Shown in pieces: positions 16,354 to 23,706 of a DNA stretch of 36,521 nucleotides. Both the position numbers and the translations under genes were made by a program. The stretch's first letter is position 1. The number at the start of each line of letters is the position of its first letter. The DNA comes from Cytobacillus horneckiae. Lineage in GTDB: Bacteria; Bacillota; Bacilli; Bacillales; Cytobacillaceae. The notes under the pieces are model-generated. The model was not told the origin of the DNA. It saw only the letters and a program-made list of their open reading frames with translations, and searched no databases. The stretch is taken from NCBI RefSeq assembly GCF_002835735.1, contig NZ_PISD01000070.1, forward strand, positions 1-36,521, written 5' to 3'.

Positions 16354-17545
16354 GATTAGATCTCTCCTCTTCTTTTTCAAATTTTATTGAGATGCTTGTT
16401 AATCCTGCTGCAAGCAGAACCATTAAGCTGCCTATCCAAGTTGTATGAATGAGTCCGATTGAATGAATCACTACTCCACCCAAATATGAACCAAAAGCTA
16501 TGCCAAGATTAAATGCGGCAATATTTAGCGCAGATGCAACATCTACAGCTGTGGGTACAAATCTTTCTGCCAAAATCACTACATAAGCCTGTAATCCCGG
16601 CACATTCATAAATGCAAACAGCCCCATCAATAATACAAATAACAAACCGAATCCTTTAAATGGAACAGTAAAATAAAGAACAAATAATACAATCGCTTGG
16701 ATAATAAACATATAAAACAAAGAATAGATTGGCTTTTCATTTGCCAATTTGCCGCCAATAATATTTCCTATTGCTACTGTGATTCCATAAAAAAGCAGCA
16801 ATAATGTGACTGTACTTGCTCTATAACCTGTTACCTCCTGAAGAAGCGGAGACAAGTACGTAAAGACAACAAAAGTTCCACCATATCCGAGGGCAGTAAT
16901 GATTAAAACTAGTAGTATCTGTTTCGTTTTTAATAGTTTTATCTGTTCTTTATATAATGGCTTTGGTCCTTGTTTAATCGATTCAGGCAATAACCTCCAA
17001 TTAGCGATAAGCGCGATGATTCCTATACAAACAATAAAACCAAAAGCAAATCTCCAGCCAAGCTGCTGACCAATAAATGTGCCAAATGGAACGCCGGTAA
17101 TAGTGGCAACAGTTAATCCGGTAAACATAATAGAGATTGCACTAGCGCGCTTTTCTCTCGGAACAATGCTTGCTGCTATCGTCGACCCAATTGACATAAA
17201 CACACCATGCGCTAATGCCGAAACGAGCCGCGAAACCAGTAAAAGCCACATGGAATTCGATAACATCGAAATGCTATTACCAACTATAAATATAATCATG
17301 ACAAATAATAAAAGTTTTTTGCGCGGTATACTGGAAAATAAAAGCGTTAATACTGGTGCGCCAATGACAACACCGATTGCATATATGGATACCGTTAACC
17401 CTGCAGTCTGTACTGAAGTATTTAAATCATTAGAAATCATCGGCAATAAACCAACGCTAATAAACTCTGTTGTACCGATAGCAAAAGCTGTTATTGCTAA
17501 TGATAATAATGCAAAGAACTGCTGTTTTTTAGGAATTGTATTCAA
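16346..17545 (-). CDS. ytbD: MFS transporter (DHA1 family), YtbD-like
   Basis: 399 residues and about 12 membrane helices. The N-terminal AFAIGTTEFISVGLLPMI is the signature start of DHA1 drug or purine-nucleoside efflux proteins (PbuE/NepI/YdhP relatives). The start is TTG at 17543-17545, with GGGGAGG some 9 nt upstream. Overlaps the reductase gene by 8 bp. Drug, arabinose-like or nucleoside export are family possibilities; the substrate is not readable. It is transcribed away from the HxlR regulator gene across a 168-bp region containing GAAC/GTTC palindromes, and is probably repressed or activated by that regulator. Confidence 0.88.
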   Translation of the reverse strand: MNTIPKKQQFFALLSLAITAFAIGTTEFISVGLLPMISNDLNTSVQTAGLTVSIYAIGVVIGAPVLTLLFSSIPRKKLLLFVMIIFIVGNSISMLSNSMWLLLVSRLVSALAHGVFMSIGSTIAASIVPREKRASAISIMFTGLTVATITGVPFGTFIGQQLGWRFAFGFIVCIGIIALIANWRLLPESIKQGPKPLYKEQIKLLKTKQILLVLIITALGYGGTFVVFTYLSPLLQEVTGYRASTVTLLLLFYGITVAIGNIIGGKLANEKPIYSLFYMFIIQAIVLFVLYFTVPFKGFGLLFVLLMGLFAFMNVPGLQAYVVILAERFVPTAVDVASALNIAAFNLGIAFGSYLGGVVIHSIGLIHTTWIGSLMVLLAAGLTSISIKFEKEEERSNHE

Positions 17546-17597
17546 TTGTTTTAGACCTCCCCATGCTAATTAAATTCAATTAGCTATGATTTGTCCC

Positions 17598-17691
17598 GGA
17601 ACAAATGTTATTATGTATCAAACATGATTATTATGGAAGTACGCACTTTTTTGTTATATAGGAACCTTTTAGTTCCTGAGAACGAATGTTC
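17598..17691. promoter_or_regulatory. candidate HxlR operators between ytbD and ytcD
   Basis: Three related sites: GGAACAAATGTTA (17598-17610), GGAAC-6 nt-GTTCC (17661-17676) and GAACGAATGTTC (17680-17691). The first and third share GAACNAATGTT. They sit between the divergent genes, where HxlR-type regulators normally bind. Confidence 0.45.
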
Positions 17692-17713
17692 CTATTAAAT
17701 TGAGGTGAAATAG

Positions 17714-18075
17714 ATGGAAAAACGAAAATATAATATTTCAGTTGAAGCTACGCTAGAAGTAATCGGAGGAAAGTGGAAATGTGTCATCTTATGTCATCTT
17801 ATGCGCGGAAAAAAAGAACGAGCGAGCTTAAACGATTAATGCCAAATATTTCTCAAAAAATGCTTACTCAGCAACTTCGTGAGCTAGAAGAAAGTGGAGT
17901 AATTAATCGCAAGCTTTATCATGAAGTACCCCCTAAAGTAGAGTATGAATTAAGTGATTACGGCCATACTTTGGCGCCCATACTAAATGCGCTTTGTGAC
18001 TGGGGCGAATGCCATATTGTTAAAACTTATGGAAGTAAGGAAGATTACTTAGAAAAGAGTATTCTAAACGATTAG
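17714..18075 (+). pseudogene. ytcD: HxlR-family regulator, YtcD-like, frameshifted at an A7 tract
   Basis: From ATG 17714 (GAGGTGAAATAG upstream) the frame reads a normal HxlR start, with ATLEVIGGKWKCVILCHL, then GKK, then stops at 17837-17839 after 41 residues. The rest of the family sequence (RTSELKRLMPN, QKMLTQQLRELE, PPKVEYELSDYG) continues in the -1 frame to 18075. The switch lies at seven A at 17809-17815. One extra A, or a -1 slip on A-AAA-AAA, gives an intact 120-residue protein. The second-frame piece alone (GTG 17773) lacks the first helix. It could be a true pseudogene, a homopolymer sequencing error, or a gene expressed by slippage. Regulator of the divergent ytbDE by position. 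Confidence 0.85.
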
Positions 18076-18081
18076 TTAGCG

Positions 18082-18162
18082 CACTTTATTTGGAGTTTAA
18101 AGTGACAGGTATGTTTGAATTAGAAGTGTTCGTCACTTTATTTGGAGTTTAAAAGTGACAGT
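18082..18162. repeat. two-copy hairpin repeat, 52-bp spacing
   Basis: CACTTTATTTGGAGTTTAAA followed by (A)GTGACAG occurs at 18082 and again at 18134, exactly 52 bp apart; the sequence between copies is unrelated. Each copy folds: CACTTTA/TAAAGTG in the first, GTCACTTT/AAAGTGAC in the second. No T-run follows. It lies just after the regulator gene and before its terminator. Confidence 0.85.
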
Positions 18163-18183
18163 TAAGGAAGAAAAAAATATGCT

Positions 18184-18221
18184 AAAAAGCCATCTGTAAC
18201 AACCATTACGGATGGCTTTTT
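18184..18221. terminator. terminator between ytcD and the CtaG-like gene
   Basis: AAAAAGCCATC/GATGGCTTTTT stem extended inward by GTAA/TTAC, with T-runs usable from both strands. Confidence 0.9.
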
Positions 18222-18251
18222 ACAATAAAAAAAGCGGAATCTATGTGCAGA

Positions 18252-19043
18252 CTATTTAGCTTCTAAAGTATTGGTTTGATGATGTTTCCGCGGCTTAGCC
18301 GCTTTATACCATTGATAGCAAAAAATAATTATGATCACAAGATCTACTGCATCGCCCCCGTAATACATAATCATACTTCCAGCTTCTGCTTGTGTAATCG
18401 GTACGCCGTCAGGGGGATAAGCATAGAGAGATTTTGCCAAAATTTGATGGCCTGCCAAGGCTAATATTAAAATGATAGCCCGGTAAACAAAGCTATAGCC
18501 ATATGGAGTTTTATCAATATAAATGATTGAAGCAGTAAAAAAATAACCAGCTAAAAAAATATGTGCATGAATGATGGCATAAAGCCACATTGAGTGGTGC
18601 ATCAAAACAAATAAGTCAGTTTTATACAAGACCCATAGGCCGCCAATATTTAGTAAAGCAGGCAGAAGCGGGTTCATGAGCGCATGGAAAAATTTCTTTC
18701 GCAATACTGCTGTGATTCTCCTTGCATTTCTTATAGGGATTGAACGTAGGAGCAGTGATACGGGTTTTGAAAGCACCATAAGTAATGGTCCCGCCATCCC
18801 TAAAAGCAAATGCCCTATCATATGTATGCGGAAATCTTGATGGGCTGCTTCAGCTAAAGGACCGGCCACAGCTAATAAACAAAACAAATTTCCGATCGTC
18901 CAACAAGCTGTCCGGTACCACGGCCACCGGCTATAACGTCGATTGGACATCATAACAGCAGCTTTATAAATGACTATAAGAAAAACAAAAGGAATGGCCA
19001 AAATTAATTGTAAAATCGGTTCTAAATGGTGAAGAGCATGCAT
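18252..19043 (-). CDS. Cytochrome-c-oxidase assembly protein, caa3 CtaG family
   Basis: About 263 residues with seven or so membrane helices and many membrane-associated histidines (LHHLEP, HMIGHLLLGMAGP, MHHSMW, HAHIFLAGYFF). These are typical of the caa3_CtaG family needed for copper-centre assembly in caa3 oxidase. ATG 19041-19043 is chosen because GGGGGGA lies 4-5 nt upstream; a TTG 21 bases earlier is the alternative. It follows the DUF2243 gene in one unit, a common pairing. No oxidase structural genes are nearby, so this is probably a paralogue of the main ctaG rather than the one in the oxidase operon. Confidence 0.8.
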   Translation of the reverse strand: MHALHHLEPILQLILAIPFVFLIVIYKAAVMMSNRRYSRWPWYRTACWTIGNLFCLLAVAGPLAEAAHQDFRIHMIGHLLLGMAGPLLMVLSKPVSLLLRSIPIRNARRITAVLRKKFFHALMNPLLPALLNIGGLWVLYKTDLFVLMHHSMWLYAIIHAHIFLAGYFFTASIIYIDKTPYGYSFVYRAIILILALAGHQILAKSLYAYPPDGVPITQAEAGSMIMYYGGDAVDLVIIIIFCYQWYKAAKPRKHHQTNTLEAK

Positions 19044-19073
19044 AAAGTCCCCCCAAGCGTCCAAAATCCTTTT

Positions 19074-19556
19074 TTAGCTTTTTATCGATTTATTCGTATT
19101 GAGTATGATGGCAATGCCGATCAATGCGATGATGGCTGCTGAAATATTCCATACTAGGTCATAAGGAAGCAAATCTACCCCGTAACGGATTTGATGGAGC
19201 TTCATCACTTTATGCTGAATTAATCCGTCATATAAATTAAATAAACCAATTCCTAACAAAGCGCCACCTATCCACCTTTTTGGCCACCAAGCTGCTCTTC
19301 GGCGCAAATCTGCAACCATAAACAGGCCTCCTACTGTCGCTATCCAGCTAAAAGCATGAAATATGCCATCGGATACCAGCCCTATTTTTGTCGTTGATTG
19401 ATCATAAAAATGATGCCAATTGAGCAATTGATGAAAAACTGTTTCATCAATAAACGCCACGAGCCCAAGCCCAAACAGAATGCCTGACCAAAGATTGCGC
19501 TTTGAAACATTCGCTTGATTACTATCAGGCACCTTACTTGTCCCTTTGCTATTCAT
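19074..19556 (-). CDS. DUF2243 family membrane protein
   Basis: 160 residues with four membrane helices. Family-like phrases are GLGLVAFIDETVFHQLLNWHHFYD and GLFNLYDGLIQHKVMKLHQIRYG, both histidine-rich at the membrane face. DUF2243 proteins are regularly found next to CtaG-like proteins, as here. Function unknown; the histidines and pairing suggest metal handling linked to oxidase assembly (inference). The start ATG has only a weak ribosome site, so it is uncertain. Confidence 0.78.
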   Translation of the reverse strand: MNSKGTSKVPDSNQANVSKRNLWSGILFGLGLVAFIDETVFHQLLNWHHFYDQSTTKIGLVSDGIFHAFSWIATVGGLFMVADLRRRAAWWPKRWIGGALLGIGLFNLYDGLIQHKVMKLHQIRYGVDLLPYDLVWNISAAIIALIGIAIILNTNKSIKS

Positions 19557-19637
19557 CGTATTTTCGATAGATATCAGTCCATTTCATCTAAGTGTCTTGT
19601 TTATATTTTTCCCCTAAACATTTAAACACTAAACTAG

Positions 19638-19675
19638 AAAACACCTGTGATATCTTCTATCCATCAGGTGGTTTT
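19638..19675. terminator. terminator-like hairpin downstream of yndM-like gene
   Basis: CACCTG/CAGGTG stem with flanking AAAA and TTTT. Placed just after the minus-strand stop at 19688. Confidence 0.55.
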
Positions 19676-19687
19676 AAAAATTTTCCG

Positions 19688-20140
19688 TTATTTGATTGTG
19701 TCTTCATTTTCATTATTAAAGTCCGTTCTTTTAGGAGTCAGTTCTTTGGATGATTCTGTTTGATATTGTAAGTTCGTTGGTCGAGGGTTGTTTGATTCTT
19801 CTCTGCTGTTATTACTAGAGATGTACTTGTGAAAAAAGTATTCAAACAATGCTAAACCAGCAGCAGAAATCAAGGCAGGAATGAATACGCTTCCACCGTA
19901 TGTTAAGTTTTCACCCATTAACCAAATAATTATAAACGCCAATCCAAAATCACCGATGGTTGCAATCGTATTATTGATCCTTGGCAGTATAAATAAGTCA
20001 CCGAGATAAGAGGCAATCCCCCATACTAAAGTGATGAGAAAGACATTTCCAAAAGACATTCCGTAAAATAAGCCAAGTACAATATAAAGAAGTACTAAGC
20101 TTCCGATAAATTTTATGGCCATTGCTTTAATATGCTCCAT
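19688..20140 (-). CDS. YndM-like (DUF2512) membrane protein
   Basis: 150 residues: four membrane helices (about 8-27, 31-50, 62-78, 86-106) and a hydrophilic tail rich in N, E and T. The phrase VWGIASYLGDLFILPRINN is typical of YndM/DUF2512 proteins of spore-forming bacilli, which have no known biochemical role. ATG 20138-20140 is favoured by AAGGAG 8 nt upstream, over one 18 bases earlier. Single gene. Confidence 0.75.
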   Translation of the reverse strand: MEHIKAMAIKFIGSLVLLYIVLGLFYGMSFGNVFLITLVWGIASYLGDLFILPRINNTIATIGDFGLAFIIIWLMGENLTYGGSVFIPALISAAGLALFEYFFHKYISSNNSREESNNPRPTNLQYQTESSKELTPKRTDFNNENEDTIK

Positions 20141-20238
20141 TATTTCAACTCCTTCCATACTTATTATTGTTTTATTTTCTTTAAGTATTCGTTATAAGAA
20201 AATGGGATTACAGCCATAAAAAATGTGCCGAATAAAAC

Positions 20239-20266
20239 GAAAAGAGCAGATAAATATCATCTGCTC
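20239..20266 (-). terminator. terminator after the DUF3231 gene
   Basis: GAGCAGAT/ATCTGCTC 8-bp stem, 7-nt loop, then TTTTCGTTTT on the minus strand. Confidence 0.8.
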
Positions 20267-20277
20267 AAAGTAATTTG

Positions 20278-20790
20278 TTAGCAATTATCTGATTTATAGT
20301 TGTTCAATGGCGGAGGAACAAGCCAACCTTTCTCTTTATTTAATCGAAGAAGCTTTCCGCCAAGCGCTACTTTTTGAGCATGAAATTGGCTGAACATCAT
20401 TGCAATATCCTCACGAATTGACTGGCCGATAATCGTGCTACAAGAGACTAGTCCAGCTGCAGCATCCCCTGACAGCTTCGCCGAAATTTCTGGGTCTTGA
20501 AAACGAGCACCAATCGGGATATCATTTAAACAGGCATCTGGTCTTTCCGGTGGAGATGGAGGTAATCCTACTCCATTATCTTTTAATAGTTCTTCAATTT
20601 GTTTAACTTCCTGTTTCCCAATTTCAATACATTCTTCTAGTAATTTTTTCAAATCATCATCACCAGCATGATTAAGCAATGTTTGATTTGCGGAGATTAA
20701 ACCTTTCCCTACCATTAAATATGACCAAGTACTAAATACTTCTCCATAATGCATTGGCTCATCTTTTGGATTACCACTTAAAATTCCCAT
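20278..20790 (-). CDS. DUF3231 family protein (coat-like four-helix protein)
   Basis: 170 residues, soluble and helical. It matches the DUF3231 pattern: start MGILSGNPKDEPMHYGEVF, then VGLPPSPPERP and IGARFQDPEISAKLS. DUF3231 proteins are common in Bacillus and related to CotF-like spore or stress proteins; no activity is established. ATG 20788-20790 is chosen because AGGAGG lies 6 nt upstream; a start 24 bases earlier lacks one. It neighbours the manganese catalase, another protein often found in spores or in general stress. Confidence 0.82.
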   Translation of the reverse strand: MGILSGNPKDEPMHYGEVFSTWSYLMVGKGLISANQTLLNHAGDDDLKKLLEECIEIGKQEVKQIEELLKDNGVGLPPSPPERPDACLNDIPIGARFQDPEISAKLSGDAAAGLVSCSTIIGQSIREDIAMMFSQFHAQKVALGGKLLRLNKEKGWLVPPPLNNYKSDNC

Positions 20791-20892
20791 TGCGAACCTC
20801 CTAAATAAATTCATTAGATTGTGTCACCTTCCTCAATCCGCACTTTCTTATAGTGTCCATTATTATAAGAAATTATTATAGTTATAAAAGGT

Positions 20893-20915
20893 AAAAAAAG
20901 AGCCCTAAAGGACTC
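20893..20915 (-). terminator. terminator after manganese catalase
   Basis: Minus-strand GAGTCC/GGGCTC stem (one G-U pair), TTTA loop and seven T. The pairing only works in the minus-strand RNA. Confidence 0.8.
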
Positions 20916-20922
20916 CTTGTCA

Positions 20923-21780
20923 TTAATTATTCAAATCATAAAGCCCTGGCGCATGTTCATTAGGCATATCAGGCATATCAGGAACTGGATAACCTTTTGG
21001 AGGCTCCGTTACTGATAATTCTCCACCGTTTCTACTTGGCGTGGTACCGCTAAAAATTTCTTTAATTTGAGTATCATCTAACCTGAAGTTGAACTGTGCA
21101 TTATGAAATCCCATATCCACATATTTACGGCATTCAGGGTATTTATTCAAATCGTAGTTAGGAATAGGGAATAATTTTCCCCAATCAACGCCTAATGTTT
21201 CCAATGCTTTAGCAAATGCATTTTGGTGAGCGTTATCTCTAACAATTAAAAATGCAATCGTTTCACGCAATGTCTTGTTGTTGCTCATTTCATAAATGCG
21301 CGATTTCTGCAGTACACCAGTCGATTCTAGGACAACGTTATTTAACAAATTGGCCGCTAAATTTCCGTGATCATATACCCATGAACCATTCCATGGATTG
21401 CCGCTTGCATCGACCGGCAAAGAGGCTTTAGCACCTATAATATAATGATGCGGGTTTGCTCCATCCCGTATAACTTCATTTAATGGCGCTCCATCAAGGG
21501 CTTGGTTACCAGGCATATCGCCTCCGGATTCATTCAAAAGTTGATTTATAGTCGACTGAACAAGTTCCACATGACTAAGCTCTTCAATGAACACCCCTCT
21601 GATAAGATCGCGATACTGCTTAGCTTTCCCTCTAAAATTTGCACTTTGAAAGGAATATTGCATCATCGTCCTCATTTCACCAAATTGGCCGCCAAGCGCT
21701 TCCTGCAACACCTTTGCTGCATGAGGATCGGGTTTATCTGGCACAATCATATTGATTAAGTCTTCTTTGTAAAAATACAT
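20923..21780 (-). CDS. Manganese catalase
   Basis: 285 residues, the non-haem dimanganese catalase that splits H2O2. Likely metal ligands: Glu35 (GGQFGEMRTMMQY), Glu67 and His70 (FIEELSHVELV), Glu152 (NNVVLEST) and His185 (RDNAHQNAF). Resembles B. subtilis YdbD and the coat protein CotJC, but is longer than the coat type. Start ATG with GGAGGG upstream. A loosely sigma-B-like GTTTTG...GGGAAT, 11 bp apart, lies upstream on the minus strand near 21804-21826; I regard that as weak. Single gene with its own terminator. Confidence 0.92.
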   Translation of the reverse strand: MYFYKEDLINMIVPDKPDPHAAKVLQEALGGQFGEMRTMMQYSFQSANFRGKAKQYRDLIRGVFIEELSHVELVQSTINQLLNESGGDMPGNQALDGAPLNEVIRDGANPHHYIIGAKASLPVDASGNPWNGSWVYDHGNLAANLLNNVVLESTGVLQKSRIYEMSNNKTLRETIAFLIVRDNAHQNAFAKALETLGVDWGKLFPIPNYDLNKYPECRKYVDMGFHNAQFNFRLDDTQIKEIFSGTTPSRNGGELSVTEPPKGYPVPDMPDMPNEHAPGLYDLNN

Positions 21781-21860
21781 ATAGACCCTCCTACTTTAGA
21801 AATCATTCCCCGTTATAGTGCCAAAACAATAGATAAAACATCCTGCCACTTATTAGCATA

Positions 21861-21895
21861 AGAAAAGACAATTCCTCGTATTGAAGAATTGTCTT
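21861..21895 (-). terminator. terminator after the 34-residue peptide gene
   Basis: AAGACAATTC/GAATTGTCTT 10-bp stem, then CTTTTCTTAT-like T-rich text on the minus strand. Confidence 0.7.
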
Positions 21896-21905
21896 CTAGA
21901 ATAGA

Positions 21906-22010
21906 TTATTCAGCTGGCCGATTGGGCCCATTTAACTTTTTATCAGAAACGAAGGATTCTTTTTTAGTTGATGCTTCTTTTTTCAGATGTGTTTTTTTAT
22001 TTTTTGGCAT
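21906..22010 (-). CDS. 34-residue basic peptide
   Basis: A short frame with a textbook ribosome site (AAGGAGG, 7 nt from ATG) and its own terminator. It encodes a Lys-rich peptide starting MPKNKKTHLKKEAS and ending KLNGPNRPAE. No signal or membrane segment. The composition recalls small spore or stress peptides of Bacillus, but I do not recognise the family. It lies alone, upstream of the manganese catalase on the same strand. Confidence 0.7.
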   Translation of the reverse strand: MPKNKKTHLKKEASTKKESFVSDKKLNGPNRPAE

Positions 22011-22146
22011 AATATTTCCTCCTTATTAATACATATTTTTATTTATAAGAAGGGAAATATACATAAGACTAGAGATTTCTTTAAAAAAGGGTTTAAGCAA
22101 CACATACGGTAAGGAGCGACTATCAAGATAAGAATCGCCCCATCTA

Positions 22147-22527
22147 CTATTTATTCTGTTCCATCACCGCAAAGTAATTTTCTTCCCCATCAGCGAAATT
22201 AAATACTCTGCCAGAAGGCATGTCGATGATTTCTCCGACAAAGATATTTTTGCTTGATAATTCACTATGTAATTGATCAAGGTTTTCTGTGTGGAACATT
22301 AATGATGGTGTACCAAGATTTAGTTCTGGCGACATCTTTTTGACTGTTTCCTTATCATGAAGAATGATACTAGTTTCAGCATCTTTGGAAGGAGCTATTT
22401 CAATCCATCTCATTCCCTCACCATTTTCTTCAGAAATGACACTAAATCCAATTTTTTCCGTCCAAAAATTCACTGCTTCATCTTGGTTATTTACATACAG
22501 CATTATTTGACCAACCTTACTAATCAT
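22147..22527 (-). CDS. VOC (glyoxalase/bleomycin-resistance fold) protein
   Basis: 126 residues with the paired beta-alpha-beta-beta-beta units of the VOC superfamily. N-terminal QIMLYVNNQDEAVNFWTEKIGF; C-terminal half PSLMFHTENLDQLHSELSS...DGEENYFAVME. Substrate unknown; members include glyoxalases, dioxygenases and antibiotic-binding proteins. Start ATG with GGGAGTG upstream. It ends before a weak hairpin (22113-22141). Probably its own unit, 29 bp after the S66 peptidase gene on the same strand, so co-transcription is also possible. Confidence 0.85.
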   Translation of the reverse strand: MISKVGQIMLYVNNQDEAVNFWTEKIGFSVISEENGEGMRWIEIAPSKDAETSIILHDKETVKKMSPELNLGTPSLMFHTENLDQLHSELSSKNIFVGEIIDMPSGRVFNFADGEENYFAVMEQNK

Positions 22528-22556
22528 TCTATCACTCCCAATATTATTTTTACTTA

Positions 22557-23588
22557 TTACTGGACGCCCGATTCTAAAATTGAAAAAGCTTGATTCTCAC
22601 AATCAATTTCTGCTAATGCCCCATAAGGCAAAATGGCTTTCGGTTCAGTATGGCCAAAATTCATATTATATAGAATCGGTAAGTTTTCCAATCGATACTC
22701 CTTCAATACCTTAAGAATTTCTACTTTATATTCTACGTAATACTGTTCATCCTGCGGTTTAGCAAAGACAATTCCCTTCGTTTTATCCAAAATGCCTTGT
22801 ACAGCATAATTGCGCAGCCAACGTCTAATCTTATCCGGCTCCGGTTTTTCTTCAGATGTTTCAAAGAACAGAATGCTGTCTTCCCAATATTTTTTATCTG
22901 GCCAAAGGTCAGTACCCTTTGCAAACTCAAGAACTTCTATACAGCCGCCAATAAGCGTTCCTCTTACAATACCTGAACCTTGAAGCAGCTCATACCCTTG
23001 ATTTTTCACCATCTTCCTTCGCACGTTTTTATTTGCTTCATTCCATTCTAAATGCTCGCTTGTCCACTCCTCAGCCGGCTGTATTTGACCAATCACTTCG
23101 TCTGTAAAGAGGGTTCTATGAATCATTTCAACTGTATATGAATGCATTTCTACATTTTCAGCAAAATCCGTTAAAATCGCCGGTCCATAATAAGAGGAAA
23201 TTCCAGCTTTATGACAAAGCAAATGGGAGATCGTTACATCAGAATATCCCATAAAAATCTTTGGGTTTTCTCTTATCACATTGAGGTCAATATAAGGATG
23301 TAATCGAATACTGTCTTCACCGCCAATATTCGCAATAATTCCTTTAATACGCTTATCTTTGAATGCAGACATTAAATCGTCTGCTCGTGCCTCCGGATGT
23401 TTAGATAGATACTCTGCTCCCTTTAAACTATTTGGCATTGGTATTACTTCAAGTCCGAAAACACGCTCTAGTCTCTCAACGCCTTGATTATACCGCCATT
23501 GAAGTTCTGGTTCTCCTGCACCACCCCATGAAGGGCTGACTGTCGCGATTTTATCTCCTGGGCACAATTTCTTTGGTTTTATTAACAT
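22557..23588 (-). CDS. S66 family LD-carboxypeptidase / MccF-like peptidase
   Basis: 343 residues. Catalytic triad of the S66 family: Ser116 in GYSDVT, Glu243 in FFETSEE and His313 in FGHTEP. The start SPSWGGAGE and ANIGGEDSIRL are closer to MccF (microcin C7 self-immunity, which cleaves the toxic aminoacyl nucleotide) than to murein-recycling LdcA. B. subtilis YocD is the other relative. It acts in the cytoplasm. ATG with GGGAG upstream; the VOC gene follows 29 bp later. Role here is either peptidoglycan recycling or resistance to peptidyl-nucleotide antibiotics. Confidence 0.88.
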   Translation of the reverse strand: MLIKPKKLCPGDKIATVSPSWGGAGEPELQWRYNQGVERLERVFGLEVIPMPNSLKGAEYLSKHPEARADDLMSAFKDKRIKGIIANIGGEDSIRLHPYIDLNVIRENPKIFMGYSDVTISHLLCHKAGISSYYGPAILTDFAENVEMHSYTVEMIHRTLFTDEVIGQIQPAEEWTSEHLEWNEANKNVRRKMVKNQGYELLQGSGIVRGTLIGGCIEVLEFAKGTDLWPDKKYWEDSILFFETSEEKPEPDKIRRWLRNYAVQGILDKTKGIVFAKPQDEQYYVEYKVEILKVLKEYRLENLPILYNMNFGHTEPKAILPYGALAEIDCENQAFSILESGVQ

Positions 23589-23660
23589 GGCCTCACTCTC
23601 CCTTTTTAATATAATTCGCTTCTTTGCAATGACTTCCTTCCTCTAACCTATTTCCCCAAA

Positions 23661-23700
23661 AAAATCATCGACCCTTCCTAAGGAAGAATCGATGATTTTT
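23661..23700 (-). terminator. strong terminator after the isochorismatase gene
   Basis: AAAATCATCGA/TCGATGATTTT stem with an inner TTCCT/AGGAA hairpin and T-runs on both sides. Confidence 0.9.
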
Positions 23701-23706
23701 TCAAGC

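Noticed and set aside
17782..17801. Tandem 10-bp duplication (TGTCATCTTA twice) as cause of the ytcD frameshift
   Set aside because: The encoded CVILCHL across both copies matches what is expected in the HxlR family at this place, so the duplication seems native. The frame breaks later, at the A7 tract.
21804..21826. Sigma-B promoter for the manganese catalase
   Set aside because: GTTTTG and GGGAAT are only 11 bp apart, shorter than the usual 12-14, and the -35 match is partial. Not listed as a feature.
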